DNA from: Endozoicomonas elysicola
GTDB taxonomy: Bacteria; Pseudomonadota; Gammaproteobacteria; Pseudomonadales; Endozoicomonadaceae
Assembly (NCBI RefSeq): GCF_000710775.1
Contig: NZ_JOJP01000001.1
Span: 1,999,825 to 2,063,824 of the forward strand
Reading direction: 5' to 3'
DNA: 64,000 nt
Shown: piece after piece, positions 18,207 through 26,478 of the stretch
How positions within the stretch are numbered: position 1 is the first letter of the stretch
Layout: each line of letters starts with the position of its first letter
Made by a program: the position numbers and the translations under genes
The notes under the pieces: model-generated
Told to the model about the DNA's origin: nothing
The model's input: the letters and a program-made list of their open reading frames with translations, nothing else
Databases searched by the model: none

Positions 18207-19469
18207 ATGTCTGAAGCAGTTATAACGGAAAGTTCTGCGGATTCTGCCGGGAAGCAGGGTTCAGTCCTTGGAGGAACAGTGATTGTTGCTGGAACCGCGA
18301 TCGGTGCTGGCATGTTTTCACTACCAGTAGCAACCAGTGGTCTCTGGTTTGGCTACTCTATGCTGCTGATGGTCTTTACCTGGTATTGCATGTACAGCGC
18401 TGCACTCTATCTACTTGAAGCCAACCTGCGTTTCCCGCTGGGAGCGAGCTTTGATTCTATTGCCGAGGGAACCATTGGTTCTATTGGGCGTGTTGTTAAT
18501 GGCGCTTCTGTTGCCTTTCTCTGTTATATCCTGACTTATGCCTACATTTCCGGTGGTAGCTCCATTATCACCTATTCGCTGGAAGCGTTCGATGGAGTGT
18601 CTCTGTCCCCCCCTATGGCCAGCTTTGTTTTTGCCCTGGTCCTGTCTGCTATCGTAGTGACTGGCACCCGCGCGGTTGATCGTGTCAGTACGGTGCTTAT
18701 TGGTGGGATGGTGATTACCTTCCTGTGGAGTATCAGTGGTTTGTTGAGTAATGCCTCTTCAGATTACCTGATGCCAGGCTTGTCATTTACTGAGGTATTC
18801 CCTTTCTCTTTTGGCGCGTTGGGCTTTTTGACGGTCAGCTTTGGTATGCAAACTGCGGTACCCAGTATTACCCGTTACCTTAATAAAGACGGCCAGAAGG
18901 TAAGGTTTGCTTTGCTGGTTGGTTCTTTGTTGGCTCTGGCATTTTATGCCCTGTGGCAGTTCAGCTTCTTTGGAAACCTGCCCCGTGAGGCGTTCCCGGC
19001 CATCATCGCTGCCGGAGGCAATATTGGCGATATGCTCGGTGCTCTTTCAGAAAGCGGCCTGAATATGAACCTTTCGTCTGTGCTGCAGTGGTTTGCCAAT
19101 ATGGCAGTAGCCAGTTCGTTCCTGGGTGTGGCGCTGTGTCTGTTTGATTACATTGCAGATCTGTTTGGTTTTGACAACAGTTTTTCCGGTCGTTTAAAAA
19201 CAGCTGCAATCACTTTTATTCCTCCAACCCTGTTGGGAGTGTTTCTGCCCAATGGCTTTATCACGGCTATCGGGTTTGCGGGGCTGGTACTGGTCATTTT
19301 CTGTATTCTCTCCCCGGTTGTGATGGCCTGGATTGGTCGCCAGAGAGGTGAAGAGGGATATCAGGTTCCGGGTGGTATTTTGAGAATGGCACTGATCTTC
19401 CTGTTTGGTATTGCTGCCATGGTGCTGGCAGGTCTGGACCTGGTGGGAGTCCTGCCAAAGTTCGGCTAG
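18207..19469 (+). CDS. Aromatic amino acid permease (Mtr/TyrP, HAAAP family)
   Basis: A 420-residue carrier with about eleven membrane helices. The start GGTVIVAGTAIGAGMFSLPV is the first-helix signature of the hydroxy/aromatic amino acid permease family, and later segments follow Mtr/TnaB/TyrP. Its place directly behind trpR argues for tryptophan uptake, since TrpR represses mtr in E. coli; tyrosine is the alternative substrate. AGGA lies about seven bases before the ATG. Confidence 0.9.
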   Translation: MSEAVITESSADSAGKQGSVLGGTVIVAGTAIGAGMFSLPVATSGLWFGYSMLLMVFTWYCMYSAALYLLEANLRFPLGASFDSIAEGTIGSIGRVVNGASVAFLCYILTYAYISGGSSIITYSLEAFDGVSLSPPMASFVFALVLSAIVVTGTRAVDRVSTVLIGGMVITFLWSISGLLSNASSDYLMPGLSFTEVFPFSFGALGFLTVSFGMQTAVPSITRYLNKDGQKVRFALLVGSLLALAFYALWQFSFFGNLPREAFPAIIAAGGNIGDMLGALSESGLNMNLSSVLQWFANMAVASSFLGVALCLFDYIADLFGFDNSFSGRLKTAAITFIPPTLLGVFLPNGFITAIGFAGLVLVIFCILSPVVMAWIGRQRGEEGYQVPGGILRMALIFLFGIAAMVLAGLDLVGVLPKFG

Positions 19470-19618
19470 TTCTTATTCAGGCTTGAATATATTGAGCGCC
19501 CGAAGATGGATTCTTGGGGCGTCTTTTGTCATATTTCCAAAATAAAAGTTCTGAAATTTTTTCTTCCAGTCTTTATAATTCGCTTCAATTAGATATTTCA
19601 GAAGCGAGCAGAAGCGCT

Positions 19619-20710
19619 ATGGGTTTCAAATGTGGCATCGTTGGACTGCCAAACGTTGGTAAGTCAACGCTCTTTAATGCCTTAACCAAGGCGGGTATTG
19701 ATGCAGAAAACTTCCCTTTCTGCACCATTGAGCCCAATGCCGGTGTTGTTGCTATGCCAGATCCCCGTCTGGATAAACTGGCGGCAATTGTTAAACCTCA
19801 GCGAGTGTTGCCGACCACAATGGAGTTCGTGGATATTGCGGGTCTTGTGGAGGGTGCTTCCAAGGGTGAAGGGCTGGGTAACAAGTTTCTGGCGAATATC
19901 CGTGAGACGGACGCTATCGCACACGTTGTTCGCTGTTTTGTAAATGACAACGTTATTCATGTGGCGAATAAGATTGATCCACGGGCTGATATTGAAATTA
20001 TCAATATGGAGTTGGTGCTGGCTGATCTTGAAAGTTGTGAAAAGCAGCTGCAGCGTGTTGCCCGTTCCGCCAAGGGGGGGGACAAGGACTCAGTGGCCCA
20101 GAAGGCTTTGCTGGAGAAAGTGATTCCGCATCTTGAGTCGGGTAATCCGGTCCGCTCTCTGGATATGAGTGATGATGAGCGGAAGCTTGTTCGTTTGTTC
20201 CACCTGCTGACCATCAAGCCCACAATGTATATTGCCAATGTGGATGAGGATGGTTTTGAGGATAACGAATATCTTGATACTGTTCGGGAAATTGCAGCTC
20301 AGGAAGGCGCTGTGGTTGTGCCGATCTGCAACAAGCTGGAATCCGAAATTGCTGAACTGGATGATGAGGAGCGAGTAGAGTTTCTGGCAGATCTGGGTAT
20401 GGAAGAGCCTGGTTTAGATCGTGTCATTCGTGCCGGGTATGAGCTGCTTGGTCTGCAAACTTATTTTACTGCTGGCGTGAAAGAAGTTAGGGCCTGGACT
20501 GTTAAGGTCGGTGCAACAGCGCCACAGGCTGCCGGCGTCATTCATACTGATTTTGAGCGCGGCTTTATTCGTGCTGAAGTGACCAGTTATGATGATTTCA
20601 TCAAATATAATGGTGAGCAGGGCGCAAAAGAAGCAGGTCGTCTGCGTGTAGAAGGCAAGGCTTATATTGTTCAGGATGGTGATGTTATGCACTTCCTGTT
20701 TAATGTCTGA
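19619..20710 (+). CDS. ychF: Ribosome-binding ATPase YchF
   Basis: YchF (OLA1) is an Obg-family NTPase that prefers ATP and binds ribosomes and catalase. From the ATG at 19619 the product has 363 residues, exactly the E. coli length. The P-loop is GLPNVGKST, switch/G3 is [20 protein letters not shown], and a coiled-coil insertion and C-terminal TGS domain ([20 protein letters not shown]) follow. The open frame extends upstream to 19514, but the added residues are not part of the family. A strong terminator follows. Confidence 0.97.
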   Translation: MGFKCGIVGLPNVGKSTLFNALTKAGIDAENFPFCTIEPNAGVVAMPDPRLDKLAAIVKPQRVLPTTMEFVDIAGLVEGASKGEGLGNKFLANIRETDAIAHVVRCFVNDNVIHVANKIDPRADIEIINMELVLADLESCEKQLQRVARSAKGGDKDSVAQKALLEKVIPHLESGNPVRSLDMSDDERKLVRLFHLLTIKPTMYIANVDEDGFEDNEYLDTVREIAAQEGAVVVPICNKLESEIAELDDEERVEFLADLGMEEPGLDRVIRAGYELLGLQTYFTAGVKEVRAWTVKVGATAPQAAGVIHTDFERGFIRAEVTSYDDFIKYNGEQGAKEAGRLRVEGKAYIVQDGDVMHFLFNV

Positions 20711-20726
20711 TAGCCAGTTATGCGGT

Positions 20727-20759
20727 AAAAAAAGGCACGTTAAAATACGTGCCTTTTTT
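20727..20759 (+). terminator. Intrinsic terminator after ychF
   Basis: GGCACGT (20734-20740) pairs with ACGTGCC (20747-20753) around TAAAAT, preceded by seven A and followed by six T; the A/T flanks make it bidirectional in form. Confidence 0.92.
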
Positions 20760-20838
20760 CTTTTGGGTATTGAAAAATAGCTGTTGGTATTTTGTCGTTT
20801 ATTGAGAATTAAATCTGTCGGGCTTATATGCTTTTTGC

Positions 20839-20867
20839 TTGACAGTCTCGGGTGAAATCACTAAAGT
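20839..20867 (+). promoter_or_regulatory. Promoter of the tRNA-Met/tRNA-Gln array
   Basis: A perfect -35 TTGACA (20839-20844), a 17-base spacer and TAAAGT (20862-20867) are followed by the GC-rich discriminator GCGCACC. The predicted start is about ten bases before tRNA-Met. This layout is typical of stringently regulated stable RNA genes. Confidence 0.75.
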
Positions 20868-20884
20868 GCGCACCATCTTTCGGC

Positions 20885-20961
20885 GGCTAGGTAGCTCAGT
20901 TGGTTAGAGCACAGCACTCATAATGCTGGGGTCGGCGGTTCGAATCCGCCCCTAGCTACCA
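20885..20961 (+). tRNA. tRNA-Met (CAU), elongator, copy 1
   Basis: A 77-base gene with encoded CCA. The acceptor GGCTAGG pairs with CCTAGCT (a G1-U72 wobble, as in Pseudomonas elongator tRNA-Met), and the anticodon loop CTCATAA gives CAT. The T arm is GGCGGTTCGAATCCGCC. It lacks the C1-A72 mismatch of initiator tRNA. Confidence 0.97.
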
Positions 20962-20997
20962 TCACTTACTTATTGATAAGTTATGTGATGGTTGCTA
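20953..20997 (+). repeat. Hairpin joining the tRNA-Met 3' end to the spacer
   Basis: TAGC/GCTA (20953-20956 and 20994-20997), ACCATCAC/GTGATGGT (20958-20965 and 20985-20992) and ACTTAT/ATAAGT (20968-20973 and 20976-20981) nest into one stem. The outer part uses the last nine bases of tRNA-Met including CCA, so in the precursor it competes with the acceptor stem. Confidence 0.6.
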
Positions 20998-21066
20998 AAT
21001 CGAGTTTTCGTATAGTAGCATCGAAGACATTGTAAGAGCGAAGTGTTTATTGTTCGCTTGTTTTGC

Positions 21067-21141
21067 TGGGGTGTCGCCAAGCGGTAAGGCATCAGGTTTT
21101 GATCCTGACATGCGGGGGTTCGAATCCCTCCACCCCAGCCA
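21067..21141 (+). tRNA. tRNA-Gln (UUG), copy 2
   Basis: Identical over 75 bases to the gene at 8573-8647, with encoded CCA and anticodon TTG. It lies 105 bases after the first tRNA-Met. Confidence 0.98.
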
Positions 21142-21221
21142 TCATCTCTTTGTTGTGACAAAGGCTGGCATGTTTCTTGACATGAAGGATTTGAATCACG
21201 ACAATAGCGATCCGGTTTTGT

Positions 21222-21298
21222 GGCTAGGTAGCTCAGTTGGTTAGAGCACAGCACTCATAATGCTGGGGTCGGCAGTTCGAATCTGCCCCTAGCTACCA
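21222..21298 (+). tRNA. tRNA-Met (CAU), elongator, copy 2
   Basis: A 77-base gene with CCA. It differs from copy 1 at one compensated pair of the T stem (GGCAG/CTGCC against GGCGG/CCGCC), so both copies should fold equally well. Confidence 0.97.
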
Positions 21299-21334
21299 CT
21301 AATCCGGTTATTAGTATCGCATAAAGAGTGAAAT

Positions 21335-21409
21335 TGGGGTGTCGCCAAGCGGTAAGGCATCAGGTTTTGATCCTGACATGCGGGGGTTCGAATCCCTCCA
21401 CCCCAGCCA
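21335..21409 (+). tRNA. tRNA-Gln (UUG), copy 3
   Basis: Third identical 75-base tRNA-Gln gene with CCA, 36 bases after the second tRNA-Met. The Met-Gln pair thus occurs twice in tandem. Confidence 0.98.
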
Positions 21410-21412
21410 TAT

Positions 21413-21444
21413 AAAACCTTCCTGAGAAATCAGGGAGGTTTTTT
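21413..21444. terminator. Bidirectional terminator of the tRNA array and M19 peptidase gene
   Basis: AACCTTCCTGA and TCAGGGAGGTT pair (one G-T wobble) around GAAA; six T follow on the plus strand and TTTTA on the minus strand. It separates the tRNA array from the convergent peptidase gene, whose stop codon begins at its edge. Confidence 0.85.
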
Positions 21445-22661
21445 CATGTCTTTATTTTTTCTTCCGGAAGATGTTTCATCAGAAACTTCTGAACGTTCTC
21501 TCCCATTACTTTTCTAATCTCTGTTTCAGAGAAGCCTTTCCTGATCATCAACTCTGTCAAAATAGCCAGTTCAGAAGCATCCAGACTGACCTTTGTCCCT
21601 CCATCAAAGTCTGAGCCCAGGGCAATATGATCCTCTCCCGCCAGATCAATCGCATAACGCAGGGTATTAACAATGCCTTCTGGAGATGTGTCGCAAATAG
21701 CATCCCAAAAGCCGATGCCAATTAATCCACCTTTCTCTGCAATACGCTGGATCAAGTCATCTGAAATATTGCGGGGTGAATCACAGGTTCCAAGAATACC
21801 AGTGTGAGAGATCACGACAGGATGCTTTGCCAGTTTCAATACTTCATCAACCACAGACTCTGAGGAGTGAGCCAGATCGACGATCATATTCAACTCTTCC
21901 ATTCTAGCCAGTGCGCGGCGACCAAACAGGCTCAGGCGAGAACCGCTGACACCGTGCAGAGAACCCCCTAGGCGGTTATCGAAGAAGTGGTGCAGGCCAA
22001 TCATACGGTAACCGGCATCATAAAGGCCTTTCAGGTTATCAAGATTGCCCTCAAGGGCATGGGCTCCTTCCAGCGCAAGCAATCCTGCAACTTTCTGGCT
22101 ACCCTGCTGGCGTAATGCTAAGACAGCTTCCAGATCAGCCTGGCTGCGAATGATTTTCAGATCTTCCGGGCTGCTCTGTTCAACCTTATGAAGCTTTCTG
22201 GCTTGGTAGAGCGCTCTTTCATAAAGGCTATTCCAGGTGGCTGGTGGCCAGGCCTGGATCATGCTAAGCATGGTTATGCCATCAGCCGCATCGCTTTCAT
22301 TCCGGCTGTAATTCTGGCCTCTTGGTGATTTGGTCGGAACTGCAAATGTTTGTACGGCAACATTTCCTTGCTGAAGTCTTGGAAGATCGACATGTCCATA
22401 ACTGGCTTTCTGGCTCAGGTCTCGATTCCATAGCAGGCTGTCGGCATGAAGGTCTGCAACGATCAGCTGCTGATGGAGGCTGGAGGCTTTCTGTGAGATC
22501 GGGTAAGGGGAGTGAGCGCTGACAATATTCGTACCCTTTTCAATGGCTGCAGGAGCAAAGATCAGAGTGAATCCGATAGCAACAATAATGAACGTGGAGG
22601 AGATCGAGAGTGTGAGCTGCCAGCCCCTGCTAATGCGACGGTTGTGATGTTCTTTCTTCAT
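21444..22661 (-). CDS. Membrane dipeptidase (peptidase M19 family)
   Basis: A 405-residue zinc dipeptidase of the renal-dipeptidase family, which cleaves dipeptides including some with a D-residue at the second position. An N-terminal membrane segment (SISSTFIIVAIGFTLIFAP) anchors or exports it. The metal ligands are visible in VADLHADSLLW, in the bridging glutamate of LALEGAHALEG, and in the histidines of DLAHSS and VISHTG. GSDFDGG near the C-terminus is also typical. The gene stands alone between the tRNA array and an unknown exported protein gene. Confidence 0.92.
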   Translation of the reverse strand: MKKEHHNRRISRGWQLTLSISSTFIIVAIGFTLIFAPAAIEKGTNIVSAHSPYPISQKASSLHQQLIVADLHADSLLWNRDLSQKASYGHVDLPRLQQGNVAVQTFAVPTKSPRGQNYSRNESDAADGITMLSMIQAWPPATWNSLYERALYQARKLHKVEQSSPEDLKIIRSQADLEAVLALRQQGSQKVAGLLALEGAHALEGNLDNLKGLYDAGYRMIGLHHFFDNRLGGSLHGVSGSRLSLFGRRALARMEELNMIVDLAHSSESVVDEVLKLAKHPVVISHTGILGTCDSPRNISDDLIQRIAEKGGLIGIGFWDAICDTSPEGIVNTLRYAIDLAGEDHIALGSDFDGGTKVSLDASELAILTELMIRKGFSETEIRKVMGENVQKFLMKHLPEEKIKT

Positions 22662-22894
22662 AGCCTGAAGCCTGTATACGACAGATTGTTATTTTTATAG
22701 GTGATGTCAGGATGCGGAGTCAGTTTATCAGTGGGGCGCTGCAGAGTGCCAATAGAAAAACGGTTTATCTGATTAATTTTTTCTCTATAGCGGGCCTGGG
22801 CTTTAGATTTATAGGAGATATTAAAAGGCGGTTTTTAAATATCGAAATACACTGATGATTGTGCGTAATTCTCAATCCATTCGGTTGGAGTCGT

Positions 22895-23770
22895 ATGATG
22901 CTGTCAGCCTTATCGCAAAAAAAAGTAGTCTGCTCTATCGCTTTTCTGTGTTCGCTTGTGGTCTCAAGCGTTTTTGCAGATCATCATGATGTTGTTCCTT
23001 TTCAGCAAAAGGGAGGTATGACGTTATCGGATAGGTTTGAGGCTCTGCAAAAGATCAGGCTTGCAGAAAGGTCATCGGATGGCACTGAAGAGCTTTTTTT
23101 GGTTCAGGGGCCTGACTACACTAAAAGGCTTTTTGTTGACAGTGGCAGTTTTGTCGCTGTTTCTCAGCATGTAGATCAGCAGGCGACGGAAGATGTTATC
23201 AATTCAACGCTGTTTGCTCAGCTGGCTGCCAGCCATGACTATGATAAAAATACCCAGCTGGTCCAGTGGTATGGACGGTATACCGATGTCATGAGCATTC
23301 AGGGTTGGGATATCAGTGATTTTGATGAAAGTTCACTCTCTTCAGCCTCTACTGACCTGAGTGTCAGTGAAGTGATCTTTGATATTCTAAAAGCAGCGCT
23401 CAAAGATCCCTCTGAACAGGCAATGGTGAATGCAGCTGTGGGCGCATTAAAACAACTGGAAAAGGAAGGGGCTTTTATTTCACTGTTTAACCACTCTGCC
23501 ATTGGTGCAAACCGGGCGAATTTTCAATCATCCTTTGTAACCCGTGATAAACATGGCCTGGTGAGTATGAATCTGGGCTATTTAGTAGTTGGTTTCAAGG
23601 ATATCAGCTCTACCATTCTCTTTCTTCGTGTTAAGGAAGGTGAGTCCTGGATAAAAAGCCATAGTGAAACGGTAAAGCTGGATTATGACGTTTTTAACCA
23701 GATACGTGATCAGATTATCGAAAAGCTGGGTGATAATGCGCGGTCTCAAGTAGCAGGTATTGATCTTTAA
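22895..23770 (+). CDS. Exported protein of unknown function
   Basis: No family recognised. From the ATG at 22895 (GGAG four bases upstream; the next ATG at 22898 is equally possible) the protein has 291 residues. It opens with a clear signal peptide, KKVVCSIAFLCSLVVSSVFA, cleaved before DHHDVVPF. The mature part is mixed alpha/beta, acidic and without transmembrane segments, so it is probably periplasmic or secreted. It lies between the divergent M19 peptidase gene and the Ser-rich protein gene, with no operon partner within 160 bases. Confidence 0.7.
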   Translation: MMLSALSQKKVVCSIAFLCSLVVSSVFADHHDVVPFQQKGGMTLSDRFEALQKIRLAERSSDGTEELFLVQGPDYTKRLFVDSGSFVAVSQHVDQQATEDVINSTLFAQLAASHDYDKNTQLVQWYGRYTDVMSIQGWDISDFDESSLSSASTDLSVSEVIFDILKAALKDPSEQAMVNAAVGALKQLEKEGAFISLFNHSAIGANRANFQSSFVTRDKHGLVSMNLGYLVVGFKDISSTILFLRVKEGESWIKSHSETVKLDYDVFNQIRDQIIEKLGDNARSQVAGIDL

Positions 23771-23934
23771 CTGATTGAAATCCTGCTATTTATTTGTGTG
23801 TCTACTGGGTCTTTGTAAAAAATGGGGGGGTATTTTGTTCCTTGGTACTAGTTTAGGAACTTTTCCAGACTGACTGAGTCACATAATTATGGATTTATAA
23901 AATTATAAATAACTGTTTCAGGAGGTATTGACCG

Positions 23935-25512
23935 ATGAACCCGGCAGCATCAGGATTTAATCCGCATCAATATATTGAGAATAAAATTAACAACGATGGT
24001 TGGTACATAACTCATAATACGTTGCAGACGCTGAATGGGGATACCGTACTTGTTGGGAGAATGGGTAGGGTCTCTGTTGTAAGTCAGGTTGACAGACGGA
24101 ATGCTGGGGGGTGTGAAGCGGTAAAAAAAGCAGTACATATTGCCAGCAGGATTATATCGCGGCCAAATGCAGGAGCTTCAGGGGCTACTGGTACTGGTGT
24201 GGCAGCAAGAGGTCATTCAGGCTCTGCTGGGGCTGGATCTGTTTCGGGAGCATCCTCGGCAGCCGTTTCAAGAGGGGAGGTTACCACTGTTTATGTTCCT
24301 TATAAAGATAAGACTCCACAGCAAACCAGTGGGATACTTTTAGACGAGATCAAACGTAATGTGACAGGCGGTCGCCCATGTTTAATTGTCTATTCGGCGG
24401 GAAATATGGGACCTTCTGCAATTGACAGTGCCCATCATAATCCTCATATAAGTGCTGTTCAGGGGCAAGGTGCTCACGCCGTGATGCTCCAAGCTTTGTC
24501 TGGCCTGATGAACTCTTGTTCTGGTATGTGGTATCAAGCGTATGCAGATAAAATTCTTGCAGCTCCAGTTTCAGTTAGGAGTGATACGACGAGATACGAT
24601 GTTGACAAAGCTATTAATTATTTAAAGCAAAAAAAGGATGAAGGCTATTGCATTTTATTGATTAAGAATGAAGATTGCAGTGTTGAATTCCCGTTTTGTT
24701 ATGGAATGAAAAATCGGCGTATTTCATCTGATTTTGATGCAAGGATCGTCCAACAAGTTCAAAGAGAGCTAAAGTCTTTGTTAAATAACAATGGCCCTGT
24801 GGCTGGAGTAACTTCTGGTTCTCATCGTCAGGGGGCTTCAGGGAATAGCTCTCTTGATACACTTGGTCGAGATTTCAGGGCTGGAAGAGCCGGATCTGTA
24901 GGGGGCGATGACCTGCCTGTTCCCAGTCGTCGCCCCAGGGTGCGTCGTCTGGTTCGTGTTCCATCTTCCAGTAGTAGTTCCTCAGCCTCGAGGAGTAGTT
25001 CTCCAGCCTCGAGCAGCAGTTCTCATGCCACGAGTTCTTCTCTCCCAATTGCTCAAAGCCTGGGTATTAAGCCTAAGCCTATGTTTTGGAACAATCCTTC
25101 TAAAATTAAAGTCTTTGATGATGACCATAAGCATGTAAATGCTGTGAAGACTGGGGAGGCTCAAAGAATTCTTGGTGATGTGATCAAGCATGGTTGGTTA
25201 AGAGTTGTTCCAGAGAGTGAGCTTAAACATACTGATGAAATGGATCCGTTTTCTCAGGACCCTTTTAAAGAATGCTTATTTGGGGAGGTTTTAGCCTATC
25301 AGGTAAAACAGGGAAGTGATATTCGAAACTATTATATTAAAGCGGGTGATGTTGTTGGGTCGCTGTCTAGCCTATCAGAGCTTAGAGACTATTCTGGTTT
25401 GTTCTACCACATGTTCAGATGTCCGTTAACCCGTCAAATAGTTGCTTGTTCAGAGAGTGCTGACGATAAGGCTGTGGCGGGTCAAGATGCAATTCAGTTT
25501 GATGACAATTAA
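23935..25512 (+). CDS. Ser/Gly-rich multidomain protein of unknown function
   Basis: A 525-residue protein without signal peptide or membrane segment and without a family I recognise. It starts after a perfect AGGAGGT (23920-23926). An N-terminal domain (1-75) is followed by an Ala/Gly/Ser linker (about 80-118). A central domain (about 120-290) contains CLIVYSAGNMGPSAIDSAHH. A second, basic then serine-rich linker (about 318-378, including RRPRVRRLVRVP) leads to a C-terminal domain with FRCPLTRQIVAC. Low-complexity linkers joining compact domains, in a cytosolic protein, resemble secreted effectors, but no secretion signal can be assigned. Neighbours give no clue. Confidence 0.65.
   Translation: MNPAASGFNPHQYIENKINNDGWYITHNTLQTLNGDTVLVGRMGRVSVVSQVDRRNAGGCEAVKKAVHIASRIISRPNAGASGATGTGVAARGHSGSAGAGSVSGASSAAVSRGEVTTVYVPYKDKTPQQTSGILLDEIKRNVTGGRPCLIVYSAGNMGPSAIDSAHHNPHISAVQGQGAHAVMLQALSGLMNSCSGMWYQAYADKILAAPVSVRSDTTRYDVDKAINYLKQKKDEGYCILLIKNEDCSVEFPFCYGMKNRRISSDFDARIVQQVQRELKSLLNNNGPVAGVTSGSHRQGASGNSSLDTLGRDFRAGRAGSVGGDDLPVPSRRPRVRRLVRVPSSSSSSSASRSSSPASSSSSHATSSSLPIAQSLGIKPKPMFWNNPSKIKVFDDDHKHVNAVKTGEAQRILGDVIKHGWLRVVPESELKHTDEMDPFSQDPFKECLFGEVLAYQVKQGSDIRNYYIKAGDVVGSLSSLSELRDYSGLFYHMFRCPLTRQIVACSESADDKAVAGQDAIQFDDN
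24973..25035 (+). repeat. Three 21-bp tandem repeats in the Ser-rich linker
   Basis: Units AGTAGTTC(C/T)(T/C)CAGCCTCGAG(G/C) at 24973 and 24994, and a more diverged copy at 25015, encode SSSSASR, SSSPASS and SSSHATS. The in-frame repeat could change linker length by slippage. Confidence 0.7.
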
Positions 25513-25551
25513 TAGAGGTTTGTCTATTTCTGACCGTTTTTCTATCAGGCC

Positions 25552-26028
25552 TTACGGCCTGAGATGATTCAGCGGTAAAGCTGTTTTTCGAATTGGTTGC
25601 CGGAGAACAAAACTGGAATGTACACCGGTAACCCCCTGAATTCGTGTCACCTTATTAAGCAAAAAATCCTGATAGTAATTCATGTCAGGAACCATCACTT
25701 TGACCATATAGTCTGCTGATTGTCCGGTAATCAGCAGACATTCAATCACTTCATCATAACTGTCGATGGTTTCTTCAAAGTGCTCAAAACGTTCTGGTGT
25801 ATGCCTGTCCATGCTGATGTGGATCAGGACAGTGAGACTTAGTCCTAGTTTATCGGGGTTCAATAGGGTGACGTGGTCTTTTATCAGTCCTGACTCCTCC
25901 AGCTGCCGAACTCTTCGCAGGCACGGAGAGGGGGTCAGCCCAATCAAGTCAGCCAGGTCCTGATTACTGATACTGGCATTCTTCTGCAGCTCTTGAAGTA
26001 TACGGATATCGTAGCGATCGAGCTTCAT
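25552..26028 (-). CDS. Lrp/AsnC-family transcriptional regulator
   Basis: A 158-residue amino-acid-responsive regulator. The N-terminal helix-turn-helix reads ILQELQKNASISNQDLADLIGLTPSPCLRRVRQLEESGLI, and the C-terminal RAM domain starts at about residue 70 (LTVLIHISMDRH). LTPSPCLRRVRQLEE is the characteristic recognition segment of Lrp-like proteins. The ligand and targets cannot be read. The stop codon lies in the loop of a small hairpin, TCAGGCC-TTAC-GGCCTGA (25545-25562), possibly part of its terminator. Confidence 0.93.
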   Translation of the reverse strand: MKLDRYDIRILQELQKNASISNQDLADLIGLTPSPCLRRVRQLEESGLIKDHVTLLNPDKLGLSLTVLIHISMDRHTPERFEHFEETIDSYDEVIECLLITGQSADYMVKVMVPDMNYYQDFLLNKVTRIQGVTGVHSSFVLRQPIRKTALPLNHLRP

Positions 26029-26138
26029 GATATTTTCTTTTATTAGTCAGTTGATTTCTGGCAGATTATTGCGCTTTTTCGGTCTTTTATCCATTAATTC
26101 GCAATCTTTTGCCAAGCCGGTTTTTCTATAATTATCTC

Positions 26139-26346
26139 GTAGTCAAAAGCGTTGCCAAAAGTGACGCTCAGTCATCCCGGTCACAAGCTGATGATGAAAG
26201 AAGTGTTCCCAATCAGGAATGCTAATCAGGAAAACCCACAAGGTTTGATGGTGTAAGAGCAGAGAGCGTATTAACAGGCTAGGTGTTATGAGCTCAAAAG
26301 AGATTACGAACCGCTGATTATCTGGGGAGATGATCAGCGGTTTTTA
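26139..26346 (+). ncRNA. Candidate small RNA (orphan promoter-terminator unit)
   Basis: A perfect -10 box TATAAT (26127-26132), with only a weak -35 upstream, predicts transcription from about 26139. A strong intrinsic terminator ends the unit: AACCGCTGAT (26309-26318) pairs with ATCAGCGGTT (26333-26342) followed by T. No plus-strand gene lies downstream, so this is not a leader. The transcript would be about 205 bases. Two tiny frames inside (21 codons from about 26191, 9 codons from about 26288) lack strong ribosome binding sites. It is divergent from the Lrp-type gene and could be an RNA partner of that regulator, or simply an untested prediction. Confidence 0.4.
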
Positions 26347-26347
26347 C

Positions 26348-26450
26348 TATATACGTCGCTTTTCAAGTTACTACTTTGTTGGCTGCATTCGCTCACTGGA
26401 GCGCCAGCTCGGCCTGGCTGCATAGCAACGTGAAATCCATTGGGTATACA
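26348..26450. repeat. Imperfect inverted-repeat element
   Basis: The left end (TATATACG..TTTTCAAGTTAC) and the reverse complement of the right end (TGTATACC..ATTTCACGTTGC) align with gaps. The GC-rich interior (GGCTGCATTCGCTC, GGAGCGCCAGC) has no coding content. It resembles the short intergenic palindromic repeats common in gammaproteobacteria. Confidence 0.4.
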
Positions 26451-26478
26451 TGAAGGGTGTGTATCCGGATTGCCTTGG

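Noticed and set aside
20885-20961. tRNA-Met with a G1-U72 pair as a possible initiator or pseudogene
   Set aside because: The same wobble is normal in Pseudomonas elongator tRNA-Met; the rest of the cloverleaf is intact.
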